Positions 19,174 to 27,001 of a stretch of DNA of 44,411 bases are shown piece after piece; the stretch's first letter is position 1; each line of letters begins with the position of its first letter. The notes beneath the pieces were generated by a model, which was given only the letters and a program-made list of their open reading frames with translations, had not been told where the DNA came from and searched no databases. Made by a program: the position numbers and the translations under genes. The stretch is taken from assembly GCA_902516235.1 (NCBI GenBank), contig CABXXO010000004.1:1-44411 (forward strand), read 5' to 3'. Source of the DNA: an uncultured Alphaproteobacteria bacterium (GTDB taxonomy: Bacteria; Pseudomonadota; Alphaproteobacteria; HIMB59).

Positions 19174-20670
19174 TTAACTAAATATTGTCAATAGCACTAC
19201 AGCTATCAGAGCTACAATAACCAATCCTTTAAGATTTTTTATTAGAAGAGTTTGTTCTTTTAATTGAATCTCTATATTTCTAAGATTTCTAATTCTCTCC
19301 AATATTTTATCTTGTAATTCTGCATTAAATCTAATTTGCTTGGCAACCCAATATTTCACTTTCAAATTTTCTTGTTCTGATTGCTCAGTTGAGTCTTTAA
19401 TTTTTGAAAACAAAACTGTCTCAACTAATTTAGAGTTTTTATCTATTTCTTTTATCAACTCTTCTTCATCTAAATTCCTGTCATAAGAATCATCAGTATT
19501 AAATAAAGTTGGAGCCTCTTGCCTTAGCGTTGTTTTTTTATAATTATATTTATTGTCTAACCATTCATTATTAGTTTTATTTTTATACTCAATAAATAAA
19601 TCTGCTGTTTCATTCTCTTTTTCATCTCTTCTTAAATAGAATTTATGGTTATCAATAGCGGCCTCAATAAATAAATCTTTATCTTTATTATAATATTGTT
19701 TAATTGACTCCAATGTAGGTTTATAAACCCGATAATATCCATATCTTAAATGCTTATCTTCATTTGTTCTAAAATAATTCCAAATCCCTTCATTGTGTTC
19801 GTTATCCTCACAAATTTTAAAACTAAGTAATTCTCTAAGACTATTTATGTCTTTCTCTAAACCAAAATATTCAGAGTATTTTTTTTCCTTATCCTTATCG
19901 TATTCAGGTTTGTATTTCCATTTATTGAAGATTGAATTGATAGATTCTGTTGATGGTTTAACAACTTTATAAGCTATCCGTTCATATAAGATCGTCAGAA
20001 TAGCAACATGTGTATCATTTGAAGGGCTTAAATGTTTGAGTAAAGCCCATGGTGCATCTTCTGCTTTTCCTCTTTCATACCAAGACCACCCATCCTCAGC
20101 ATTACCAAAATTATCATATTTTATTGAGCCAAACAGACCATCTACTTCGCTCTTAATGTTATTATTCCATGAAATATATCTTAATATTTCTATCCATCTG
20201 TCATCAGATAATTCTTTATATGGACCTTCATTATTTCTATAAAATATGCGTTTTAAATCTGTTAGTTGAAAGCACTCATTTCGAAAATAACTCTCTAAAT
20301 GTTTTAGTGGAGCATTAGATAAAAAAATTTTAAAAGAATTCTCATCGAAGAAAGTCTCATCTTTGTGCTGAAGCATAAACGGCTTAATAAATTGATTAGA
20401 TAAAACTAAATGTTTAGCTGAGTCATTAGAAGCAAAATAAATAAGTTTTAGACTATCACTATCTCTAACGACTTTAGCTAATGCTAAATTAATCAAATCA
20501 TTTTTTTTCCCAAGACAATACTTAATTGTATCTTCAGGAATAAGTAAGTTTTTGTTTAACTTATAATCAGAATTATCATCCAATGAGATAATTTCTTTAT
20601 AAATGTCATCAACTTTTAACTTCGAAATAAAACTTTTTGAAACATGTGGGTTTAATATAATTTTATTCAT
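19174..20670 (-). CDS. Large cargo protein of unknown function with C-terminal TM helix
   Basis: 498 aa, soluble-looking body ending NLKGLVIVALIAVVLLTIFS; TAATG overlap with upstream gene. Confidence 0.75.
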   Translation of the reverse strand: MNKIILNPHVSKSFISKLKVDDIYKEIISLDDNSDYKLNKNLLIPEDTIKYCLGKKNDLINLALAKVVRDSDSLKLIYFASNDSAKHLVLSNQFIKPFMLQHKDETFFDENSFKIFLSNAPLKHLESYFRNECFQLTDLKRIFYRNNEGPYKELSDDRWIEILRYISWNNNIKSEVDGLFGSIKYDNFGNAEDGWSWYERGKAEDAPWALLKHLSPSNDTHVAILTILYERIAYKVVKPSTESINSIFNKWKYKPEYDKDKEKKYSEYFGLEKDINSLRELLSFKICEDNEHNEGIWNYFRTNEDKHLRYGYYRVYKPTLESIKQYYNKDKDLFIEAAIDNHKFYLRRDEKENETADLFIEYKNKTNNEWLDNKYNYKKTTLRQEAPTLFNTDDSYDRNLDEEELIKEIDKNSKLVETVLFSKIKDSTEQSEQENLKVKYWVAKQIRFNAELQDKILERIRNLRNIEIQLKEQTLLIKNLKGLVIVALIAVVLLTIFS

Positions 20671-21152
20671 TAATTCTCAAAAGCTTTAATCATATATGCA
20701 TCTTTATAACGATAATGTTTGTTATTATGAAACAGCTCTTTCGTGTAATTAATTCCATAGAGTTGAATATAATCTTCAAAATTATTTGAAATAAAATCTG
20801 AATCTTCAATTTTTTGTATTTGTCTAAATGAACGATAATTATGATAATAATCTTTCATATCTTGTTTTGTTTGTTCATTAAAATAATTAAGTATTGTCTC
20901 TGTAATATCTACTTTTTTACCTTCATCTAGTAAATTTTTATGATCCTCGATTTGATTAATTGTTAAATCTTCTTTTTTAATAGTTATTTGTACTTCCCAG
21001 TCTACTGATGGAATTTCTAGTGGCTCCTGCAGATGTTCTGTATGATTATTAAATTTTTCAATCATGATAAAATTACCGTTGAACTTAAATCCATACTCAA
21101 CCATGTGATCATTATCTCCTTCAGCAAAAAATAAGTTTAACTTTGATGACAT
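20670..21152 (-). CDS. Hypothetical protein, partner of 19174-20670
   Basis: 160-aa ORF with TAATG stop/start coupling to the 498-aa gene. Confidence 0.7.
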   Translation of the reverse strand: MSSKLNLFFAEGDNDHMVEYGFKFNGNFIMIEKFNNHTEHLQEPLEIPSVDWEVQITIKKEDLTINQIEDHKNLLDEGKKVDITETILNYFNEQTKQDMKDYYHNYRSFRQIQKIEDSDFISNNFEDYIQLYGINYTKELFHNNKHYRYKDAYMIKAFEN

Positions 21153-21160
21153 AATTTAAA

Positions 21161-21448
21161 TTAATCCAATTTTAATACAGTCTCTCCCTCATTAGGAAGA
21201 GGGTTTTTTTGAATTTCTAACTCCTCTAAATAGTCCTCTTGTCCAAGGCGTAAAGCATTTAAATCCATAGCAACATCAGCAATATTTTTATCTAGTGTCT
21301 CTTGTTTTTGTTTCCAGATTTTTTCCTCAAACTTATAAACTAAGTAATTTTGAATATTAAATTTTCCATAAACTAGGTGATAGGCTAAATAACAAATAAC
21401 AAGTATAAAAAAGATATTTACTATCATACTTGCTTTAAAGAGTTTCAT
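21161..21448 (-). CDS. Small membrane-anchored hypothetical protein
   Basis: N-terminal TM (MIVNIFFILVICYLAYHLVYG) followed by charged coiled segment. Confidence 0.6.
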   Translation of the reverse strand: MKLFKASMIVNIFFILVICYLAYHLVYGKFNIQNYLVYKFEEKIWKQKQETLDKNIADVAMDLNALRLGQEDYLEELEIQKNPLPNEGETVLKLD

Positions 21449-21466
21449 TTTAAGATTTGATTTATT

Positions 21467-21679
21467 TTAAACATCATTTAATTCAAATATTTTTTTTGTG
21501 CATGCATGTGCTTCTTTGTTTATTTTATTATATATAGGTGACGGTGGATAACCCAAAGGAGCTTTCATTAATTTTCTATAATACCTGTTCCATATTTTTT
21601 TAATTATAAACAGATTGTAAGGACTCAATTTATTTAATTCAGAGTCATTTATCGGACAATTAAACTCATATTTTCCCAT
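21467..21679 (-). CDS. Small hypothetical protein
   Basis: 70-aa ORF in a tight same-strand operon. Confidence 0.5.
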   Translation of the reverse strand: MGKYEFNCPINDSELNKLSPYNLFIIKKIWNRYYRKLMKAPLGYPPSPIYNKINKEAHACTKKIFELNDV

Positions 21680-21682
21680 TAA

Positions 21683-21862
21683 CTAATGATAACCAACATA
21701 GTCAATATTCTCAATATAGATTTCTCTTCTACAATCTAAGCAAATATGGACTTCTATATGTTTCCATTTCTCTAAAACATCAGAAGCTTCACCACATTTC
21801 TCACATTTTCTTTGTTGTGGTTTTAACTCTTTCTCATCAAATTCACCGTTCCACCAACCCAT
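21683..21862 (-). CDS. Small zinc-ribbon protein
   Basis: MGWWNGEFDEKELKPQQRKCEKCGEASDVLEKWKHIEVHICLDCRREIYIENIDYVGYH; CxxC...CxxC; start at 21862 gives TAATG overlap with the upstream gene (the track start at 21904 is probably too early). Confidence 0.65.
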   Translation of the reverse strand: MGWWNGEFDEKELKPQQRKCEKCGEASDVLEKWKHIEVHICLDCRREIYIENIDYVGYH

Positions 21863-22095
21863 TATTCTTGAATCTTTATCCTTCCTGCTGATACACCTGC
21901 ACATTTAAAGTGGTCAGTATGATCACAAATTATTACTGGTAATGGTGAGTCCATTAATATTCTTTCTTGCATATCGACATAATTGTGGTCTGCATTTGCT
22001 TTAGGTGGAAAATCCTTAAAAGCATTTAGAAATAATCCTAATGCTATTGCCCCTAATAATAGTTTTACTGATAGTTCTAATTTAATTGTCTTCAT
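21862..22095 (-). CDS. Small secreted or membrane-anchored hypothetical protein
   Basis: MKTIKLELSVKLLLGAIALGLFLNAF hydrophobic N-terminus. Confidence 0.6.
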   Translation of the reverse strand: MKTIKLELSVKLLLGAIALGLFLNAFKDFPPKANADHNYVDMQERILMDSPLPVIICDHTDHFKCAGVSAGRIKIQE

Positions 22096-22185
22096 TTTTA
22101 CCCCTTTTGTTTATTTTTATCAAAGTTCTAAACTACCTCCAAGATAGGGGGGATTTATTCTGTGAATAATTTGCATAATATAATT

Positions 22186-22431
22186 ATGACAACAGACTTA
22201 TATCAATCCCTCATTGAGGGTGATGACATTTCTTCTAAGAAACATAAAGATGATTATCTTACTGAGAAGGAAGTCGCAAAAGAATATCCAATATATACAT
22301 CAAATTCACTAAGGTTTTACAGATCTACAAATAGATCTTTATTTCCTTTTCATAAGATTGGAAGAAAGGTTCTTTACAAAAGAGAAGATATAGAAAATGC
22401 CCTGGCTAGTAGTAGGGTGGTTCAACAATGA
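22186..22431 (+). CDS. AlpA/excisionase-like HTH DNA-binding protein
   Basis: DYLTEKEVAKEYPIYTSNSLRFYRSTNRSLFPFHKIGRKVLYKREDIENAL pattern (MerR/AlpA-like HTH_17); preferred ATG at 22186; track start is 22162. Confidence 0.8.
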   Translation: MTTDLYQSLIEGDDISSKKHKDDYLTEKEVAKEYPIYTSNSLRFYRSTNRSLFPFHKIGRKVLYKREDIENALASSRVVQQ

Positions 22432-22556
22432 GTGAAATCCTTAAAGAACTAGAGAAGATCAGAGAGCTCTCAGATAATCTTATTGGTTATATTCAAGCAA
22501 TAGATGAAAATAATTATTCCGAATATCTAACAAAAGGAAATCAAGTGAGTGAATAA
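22428..22556 (+). CDS. 42-aa protein MSEILKELEKIRELSDNLIGYIQAIDENNYSEYLTKGNQVSE
   Basis: ATGA overlap with the AlpA-like gene and TAATG overlap with the replication gene: translationally coupled trio. Confidence 0.6.
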   Translation: MSEILKELEKIRELSDNLIGYIQAIDENNYSEYLTKGNQVSE

Positions 22557-23401
22557 TGAAGAAACTTCCCTTTCTCCACCTAGCGACATCTGATGAAGTC
22601 GCTTCCACTCACTTGTTAACTCCATATGAAGTAGGTTGTGTTTGGAAGCTTAGATTACAACTTTGGGAAAATAATAGCATACCTCTTAAAGACGATGATA
22701 GTTATTTAGCAAAGATTTGTAATACTACTCCAAAAAAATTTAGATCCGCTAGAGTTAACTTTGATTATCTTTTTGAGAAAGAAAATGGAAAAATTTTTCA
22801 TATTTCTGACAAAGAGAAATGGGATCATGCATTGAATAAGTCTAAGGTTCTCACTAATAATGCAAACATTCGTTGGAATAATGATAATGCAAATGCAATA
22901 GAAATGGATAAGGAATTAGAACCAAAATTAAAACAAGAAGTAGAATTAAAACAAATAGATAAGGAAAATGAAACAAGGTTCGATAAAGCTCTTTGGAATA
23001 AAACTATGGCTACTTTTAAAGGGGAGTGGGATCAACTCCAATACAAAAGAGGGAGCTTGGTTCAAGCGGTAAAGAATTATTTATCAATCATTGATGACCC
23101 AAACTTAGAGATACCTAGTATCGAACAGTTATTTATCCTCTACAAAGAACATCAAAAACAGTATTTAGATCAACCTAAATATATAACTTCCCTTGATAAG
23201 TGGATCAGTAACTATAAGTGGTTAGAAGATACTTCGTTTAACATTCAACAAAACCTTATAGAACAGAGTGAAGCTGATTTCCAAGAGCAACAAGATAAAA
23301 AAGATTGGGAATTTGCAAAAAAAATAGGTTTTTGGTTGCCTGCTTACAGTGCTGAGAGAATTAATAGATGTGAACGAAAGTACGGATCTATTACTGACTA
23401 A
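22556..23401 (+). CDS. DUF1376-like (YdaU-type) phage replication protein
   Basis: LPFLHLATSDEVASTHLLTPYEVGCVWKLRLQLWENNSIPLKDDDSYLAKICNTTPKKFRSARVNFDYLFEKENGKIFH matches DUF1376 layout; C-terminal replisome-organiser-like segment. Confidence 0.75.
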   Translation: MKKLPFLHLATSDEVASTHLLTPYEVGCVWKLRLQLWENNSIPLKDDDSYLAKICNTTPKKFRSARVNFDYLFEKENGKIFHISDKEKWDHALNKSKVLTNNANIRWNNDNANAIEMDKELEPKLKQEVELKQIDKENETRFDKALWNKTMATFKGEWDQLQYKRGSLVQAVKNYLSIIDDPNLEIPSIEQLFILYKEHQKQYLDQPKYITSLDKWISNYKWLEDTSFNIQQNLIEQSEADFQEQQDKKDWEFAKKIGFWLPAYSAERINRCERKYGSITD

Positions 23402-23505
23402 CAATAATTATTATCTAAATGTTATGAAATTAATCGAAATCTATACGAATTTAAATTAATTATGGCGAAAATATTACAAAAGAATGATTAAAATTAATAA
23501 TAATA

Positions 23506-23829
23506 TTATTTTGGGTAATCACTTAGTTCACCCCTTGAGTAAGCCCCACAAATAGTTTCTTTAGCTTCTATGGAACCTGATCTATTGGAGTCGTGCATTC
23601 CTGTTTTTTTATGTAATTTAGTCATCTGTCCGTAACATTTAGAATATTTGTCGCTATCACCGATATTACTGTTACTACTTGACTGAGACTGTGTAGTTGA
23701 GGTATTAGAATTTGAATAATTTTTTTTTGATTTTTTTTCATCATCTTCTGGAAAAATCAATCCATAAATAGCACCAATAACCATAAAAATAACAAAAAGA
23801 ATAAAAAGTTTATTTTTAAGACTTCCCAT
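23506..23829 (-). CDS. Membrane-anchored/secreted small protein with an EF-hand-like loop
   Basis: N-terminal TM, Ser/Asn-rich linker, then loop DSNRSGSIEAKE (23557-23592). Confidence 0.65.
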   Translation of the reverse strand: MGSLKNKLFILFVIFMVIGAIYGLIFPEDDEKKSKKNYSNSNTSTTQSQSSSNSNIGDSDKYSKCYGQMTKLHKKTGMHDSNRSGSIEAKETICGAYSRGELSDYPK

Positions 23830-23913
23830 TTTATTAATTTTTTTCTTATTAAAACCTATTTCATAAAGTTTTTTTGGTCAAATTATTTTTGCATAATGAA
23901 TAACTTAACAATT

Positions 23914-23990
23914 CTGTGTACCCAAATGTATTGTAATGTTAGTTAAGTTTAGTATTTATATAATAAGAAAGGTACACATGAGGTAAACAG
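23914..23990 (+). promoter_or_regulatory. Right candidate integrase arm-site module
   Basis: ctgtgtaccc (23914-23923), aggtacaca (23970) and aggtaaacag (23981), doublet spacing 11 bp; mirrors 15333-15408. Confidence 0.6.
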
Positions 23991-24048
23991 AATAGGGTAT
24001 ATCTCTATAGTTGTTGAGTTATGTTGTCTTTTGAAACAAGCACTCATT

Positions 24049-24094
24049 CCTTCTAAGCAGAGGGTCGCAGGTTCGAATCCTGCAGAGCGCGCCA
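24049..24094 (+). repeat. attR direct repeat (46-bp tRNA-Arg 3' fragment)
   Basis: Identical to 15195-15240; no 5' half of a tRNA upstream. Confidence 0.95.
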
Positions 24095-24104
24095 ATACAA
24101 CAAC

Positions 24105-24956
24105 ATGTCTGATATTAAAAAAAAGTTAGACTTCTTATCAAAATCCTTCAAAGAGCTTACTGGATCTGATCTATCTAATAAAATAGCTAAATCATACGTA
24201 GACTTATTCAATCAAATAAAAAATAAAAAAACATTAATGATAGCTGGATCACAAGGTTCTGGTAAATCAACATTATCAATACAAATTAAAAAATATTTTA
24301 AAAAATTTTATTTTAAAACTGTTGTAATTCTTAGCATTGATGACTTTTATTTTTCATCCTATCAAAGAAAACAGTTGGCAAAAAAATTGAAAACTAATTT
24401 ATTTAATACCAGAGGTGTTCCATGTACACACAATTTAAAATTACTTATTGAGACAGTTGATAAATTAAAGAGAAATAATTTTCCAGTATATATTCCGATC
24501 TTTGACAAAGTAACTGATAATAAAAAAAAACATAATAGAAAAATTAATAAAGCAGATTTAATAATTTTAGAAGGGTGGTGTGTTGGCTCTAAACCAATTA
24601 ATCCCGAGTATTTAAAAAAAAATATAAATGACTTAGAAAAAATAAATGATCCCAATATGATATGGAGAACAGCTTACAATCAAGCCTTAGTTGAGTACCA
24701 AAAACTTTTTAATAAGTTTAACTATTATATTTTTATCAAACTACCTAACTGGCAATATGTTATTAACTGGAAATATAAACAGGAATTAGGTCTTCGTTCA
24801 TTGAGAAGTGACAATCATCTTAAAAAGAAACTCTTTCTATTTATCCAATATTATGAAAAATTGTCAAAATGGATGTCTTTTACTTCTCCTAATATATGTA
24901 ATGTTTTAATTACGTTAGATAAAAATCAAAAAACTAAAAAGATCTTATATAAATGA
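24105..24956 (+). CDS. D-glycerate 3-kinase-like P-loop kinase
   Basis: AGSQGSGKSTLSIQI, LSIDDFYFSSYQR, LIILEGWCVGSKP; operon with glucosylglycerate genes. Confidence 0.8.
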   Translation: MSDIKKKLDFLSKSFKELTGSDLSNKIAKSYVDLFNQIKNKKTLMIAGSQGSGKSTLSIQIKKYFKKFYFKTVVILSIDDFYFSSYQRKQLAKKLKTNLFNTRGVPCTHNLKLLIETVDKLKRNNFPVYIPIFDKVTDNKKKHNRKINKADLIILEGWCVGSKPINPEYLKKNINDLEKINDPNMIWRTAYNQALVEYQKLFNKFNYYIFIKLPNWQYVINWKYKQELGLRSLRSDNHLKKKLFLFIQYYEKLSKWMSFTSPNICNVLITLDKNQKTKKILYK

Positions 24957-25786
24957 AAAAATATCTAATCTTCACTGATCTCGATGGTACTTTATTAGAT
25001 CATGAAAATTACTCCTACGGTAATAACAAAAAAACTATTACTAGAATTATCAATAATGAAAATGATGTTATTTTTAATACAAGTAAGACATTTAGTGAGT
25101 CTATAAATTTATTAAAAAAATTAAATTTAACCAATATGCCTTTTAGCACAGAGAATGGGGCACTTTTATATTTTCCAAAAAATCGTTTTAAGAAAATTAA
25201 GAACTCATCTGATTACGATAAGTATTGGAAAATCAGAATTGCAAAATTATCCTCTAAGAATTGGTATCAATTTCTATTAAAAAAACAAAAAAAATTTAAA
25301 CTTCTAATAGCCCAAGATCTCCATTCTAAAATTTTAAAAAAATACACAAACTTAGATAATACTAGTAAGATGCTAAATAGAGAGGCTAGCCAAATTATTC
25401 TTTGGGAAGATAATTTGGTAAATTTAAAAAAATTTAAAAATGAACTTAAATCTGAAAAACAGGGAATATTAATACAAGGAAGTAGATTCATGCAAGTTTC
25501 ATCTGTATGCAACAAAAGAATAGCTAAAAAGTTAATATCTCATGTATATGATCATCAATTTTATGGTACATACTTTAAAAATACTATAGCTCTAGGCGAC
25601 AGTAAAAATGATATTGATATGTTAAATTCTGCCAGTTACTCTTGTCTTATAAAAAATCCATCTGGATCTTTCCCTAAGTTGCATTCAAATAAAAAAAATA
25701 TAATAAAATCATCAAAGTTTGCACCTGACGGTTGGAGTCAAGTCCTGTATAAATTGAACAATACATTGGAGAATAAAATTTTTTAA
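24953..25786 (+). CDS. HAD-IIB phosphatase, mannosyl-/glucosyl-3-phosphoglycerate phosphatase-like
   Basis: IFTDLDGTLLDHENYSY, FSTENGALLYFP, ALGDSKNDIDMLN. Confidence 0.85.
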   Translation: MKKYLIFTDLDGTLLDHENYSYGNNKKTITRIINNENDVIFNTSKTFSESINLLKKLNLTNMPFSTENGALLYFPKNRFKKIKNSSDYDKYWKIRIAKLSSKNWYQFLLKKQKKFKLLIAQDLHSKILKKYTNLDNTSKMLNREASQIILWEDNLVNLKKFKNELKSEKQGILIQGSRFMQVSSVCNKRIAKKLISHVYDHQFYGTYFKNTIALGDSKNDIDMLNSASYSCLIKNPSGSFPKLHSNKKNIIKSSKFAPDGWSQVLYKLNNTLENKIF

Positions 25787-25788
25787 AT

Positions 25789-27000
25789 ATGCCTGATTTT
25801 CATCAAAATGGTGTCATAGCAACTCTTCATAATTTTAATACAAAAAAAATTGAAAAAATTGAAAAAGATCTTTTATCTTTTTCAAAAACTTCTCCTATGA
25901 CTTTAATTTTACCTTCTCTTTATTCTGAGTTAGAAAAACCAGCTTTGACTTATATTGTTAATACTTTAAAGAAAGTAAAATACATCAAAAATGTAGTTAT
26001 TGGTTTAGATCAAGCTAATAAAAATGAATTTTTAAAAGCTAAAAAGTTTTTTTCAGTCCTTCCACAGAAAACTTATATCCTTTGGAACGATGGTCCTAGA
26101 TTAAAAAAAATAGACCAGGTTTTATCCAACCTTGACTTATCTCCGACAGAAAAAGGTAAGGGTAGAAATATATGGTACTGTATGGGTTTTGTAATCTCTT
26201 TAAAAGACTCTGGAACAGTGGCTATGCACGATTGTGATATTGTTACCTATGATAAAAATTTATTAGCTAAGTTATTTTATCCTATTGCAAACCCAAAGTT
26301 TTCTTTTGATTTTTGTAAAGGTTTTTACCCCCGCGTAGCTCAAGGTAAAATGAATGGAAGAGTTACAAGATTACTAGTAACACCTTTAGTAAAATCTTTA
26401 CAAAAAATGGTTGGTTATAATGAATATCTTAATTTCCTAGATATATTTAAGTATCCTTTAGCTGGTGAATTTTCATTTAAGTATGATCTTTTAAATGATA
26501 TCAGAGTTCCTCACGATTGGGGTTTAGAGATTGGAATACTATCTGAAATGTATAGAAACTTTGCTAATAATCGTATTTGTCAAGTTGATTTGGCAGAAAC
26601 CTATGAGCATAAACACCAAGAGGTTTCAAAAAATAATAGACAAAAAGGTTTATCTAAAATGACCATTGATATTTCTAAAGCTATTTTTAGAAAACTCGCT
26701 ACACAAGGTCAGGTATTTTCTCATGAAAAATTTCGTTCATTAAAAGCTACATACTTTCGTATGGCTCTTGATATGGTTCAGATATATAAAACAGATGCTG
26801 AAATGAATGGCTTGGACTATGATGTTCATAAAGAAGAGGAAATGGTTGAGCTGTTCGCACAAAACATCATTGAAGCAGGCAAGATTTTTCTAGAGTCTCC
26901 TAGTGAAAATCCCAACATCCCAACTTGGAGAAGAATTGACAGTGCAGATCCAACAATTCTAGATAATTTTAATAAAGCTGTAAAAGAAGATAACAAATAA
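25789..27000 (+). CDS. gpgS: Glucosyl-3-phosphoglycerate synthase-like glycosyltransferase (GT81-like)
   Basis: LILPSLYSELEKPALTYIVNTLKKV, GKGRNIWYCMGFVI...VAMHDCDIVTYD, EFSFKYDLLNDIRVPHDWGLEIGIL; operon context. Confidence 0.8.
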   Translation: MPDFHQNGVIATLHNFNTKKIEKIEKDLLSFSKTSPMTLILPSLYSELEKPALTYIVNTLKKVKYIKNVVIGLDQANKNEFLKAKKFFSVLPQKTYILWNDGPRLKKIDQVLSNLDLSPTEKGKGRNIWYCMGFVISLKDSGTVAMHDCDIVTYDKNLLAKLFYPIANPKFSFDFCKGFYPRVAQGKMNGRVTRLLVTPLVKSLQKMVGYNEYLNFLDIFKYPLAGEFSFKYDLLNDIRVPHDWGLEIGILSEMYRNFANNRICQVDLAETYEHKHQEVSKNNRQKGLSKMTIDISKAIFRKLATQGQVFSHEKFRSLKATYFRMALDMVQIYKTDAEMNGLDYDVHKEEEMVELFAQNIIEAGKIFLESPSENPNIPTWRRIDSADPTILDNFNKAVKEDNK

Positions 27001-27001
27001 G

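Larger units (their letters stand above)
15195..24094 (+). mobile_element. Integrative genomic island at tRNA-Arg(TCT), satellite-like (~8.9 kb)
   Basis: 46-bp perfect direct repeat of the tRNA 3' half at both ends; tyrosine integrase next to attL; AlpA-like HTH and DUF1376-like replication gene; unknown cargo; no recognised virion genes. Confidence 0.9.

Noticed and set aside
15195-24094. Complete prophage
   Set aside because: No recognisable terminase, portal, capsid, tail or lysis genes in 8.9 kb.
24049-24094. A second tRNA gene
   Set aside because: Only the 3' 46 nt of tRNA-Arg is present; the preceding sequence cannot form the D-arm or acceptor 5' strand, so it is attR.
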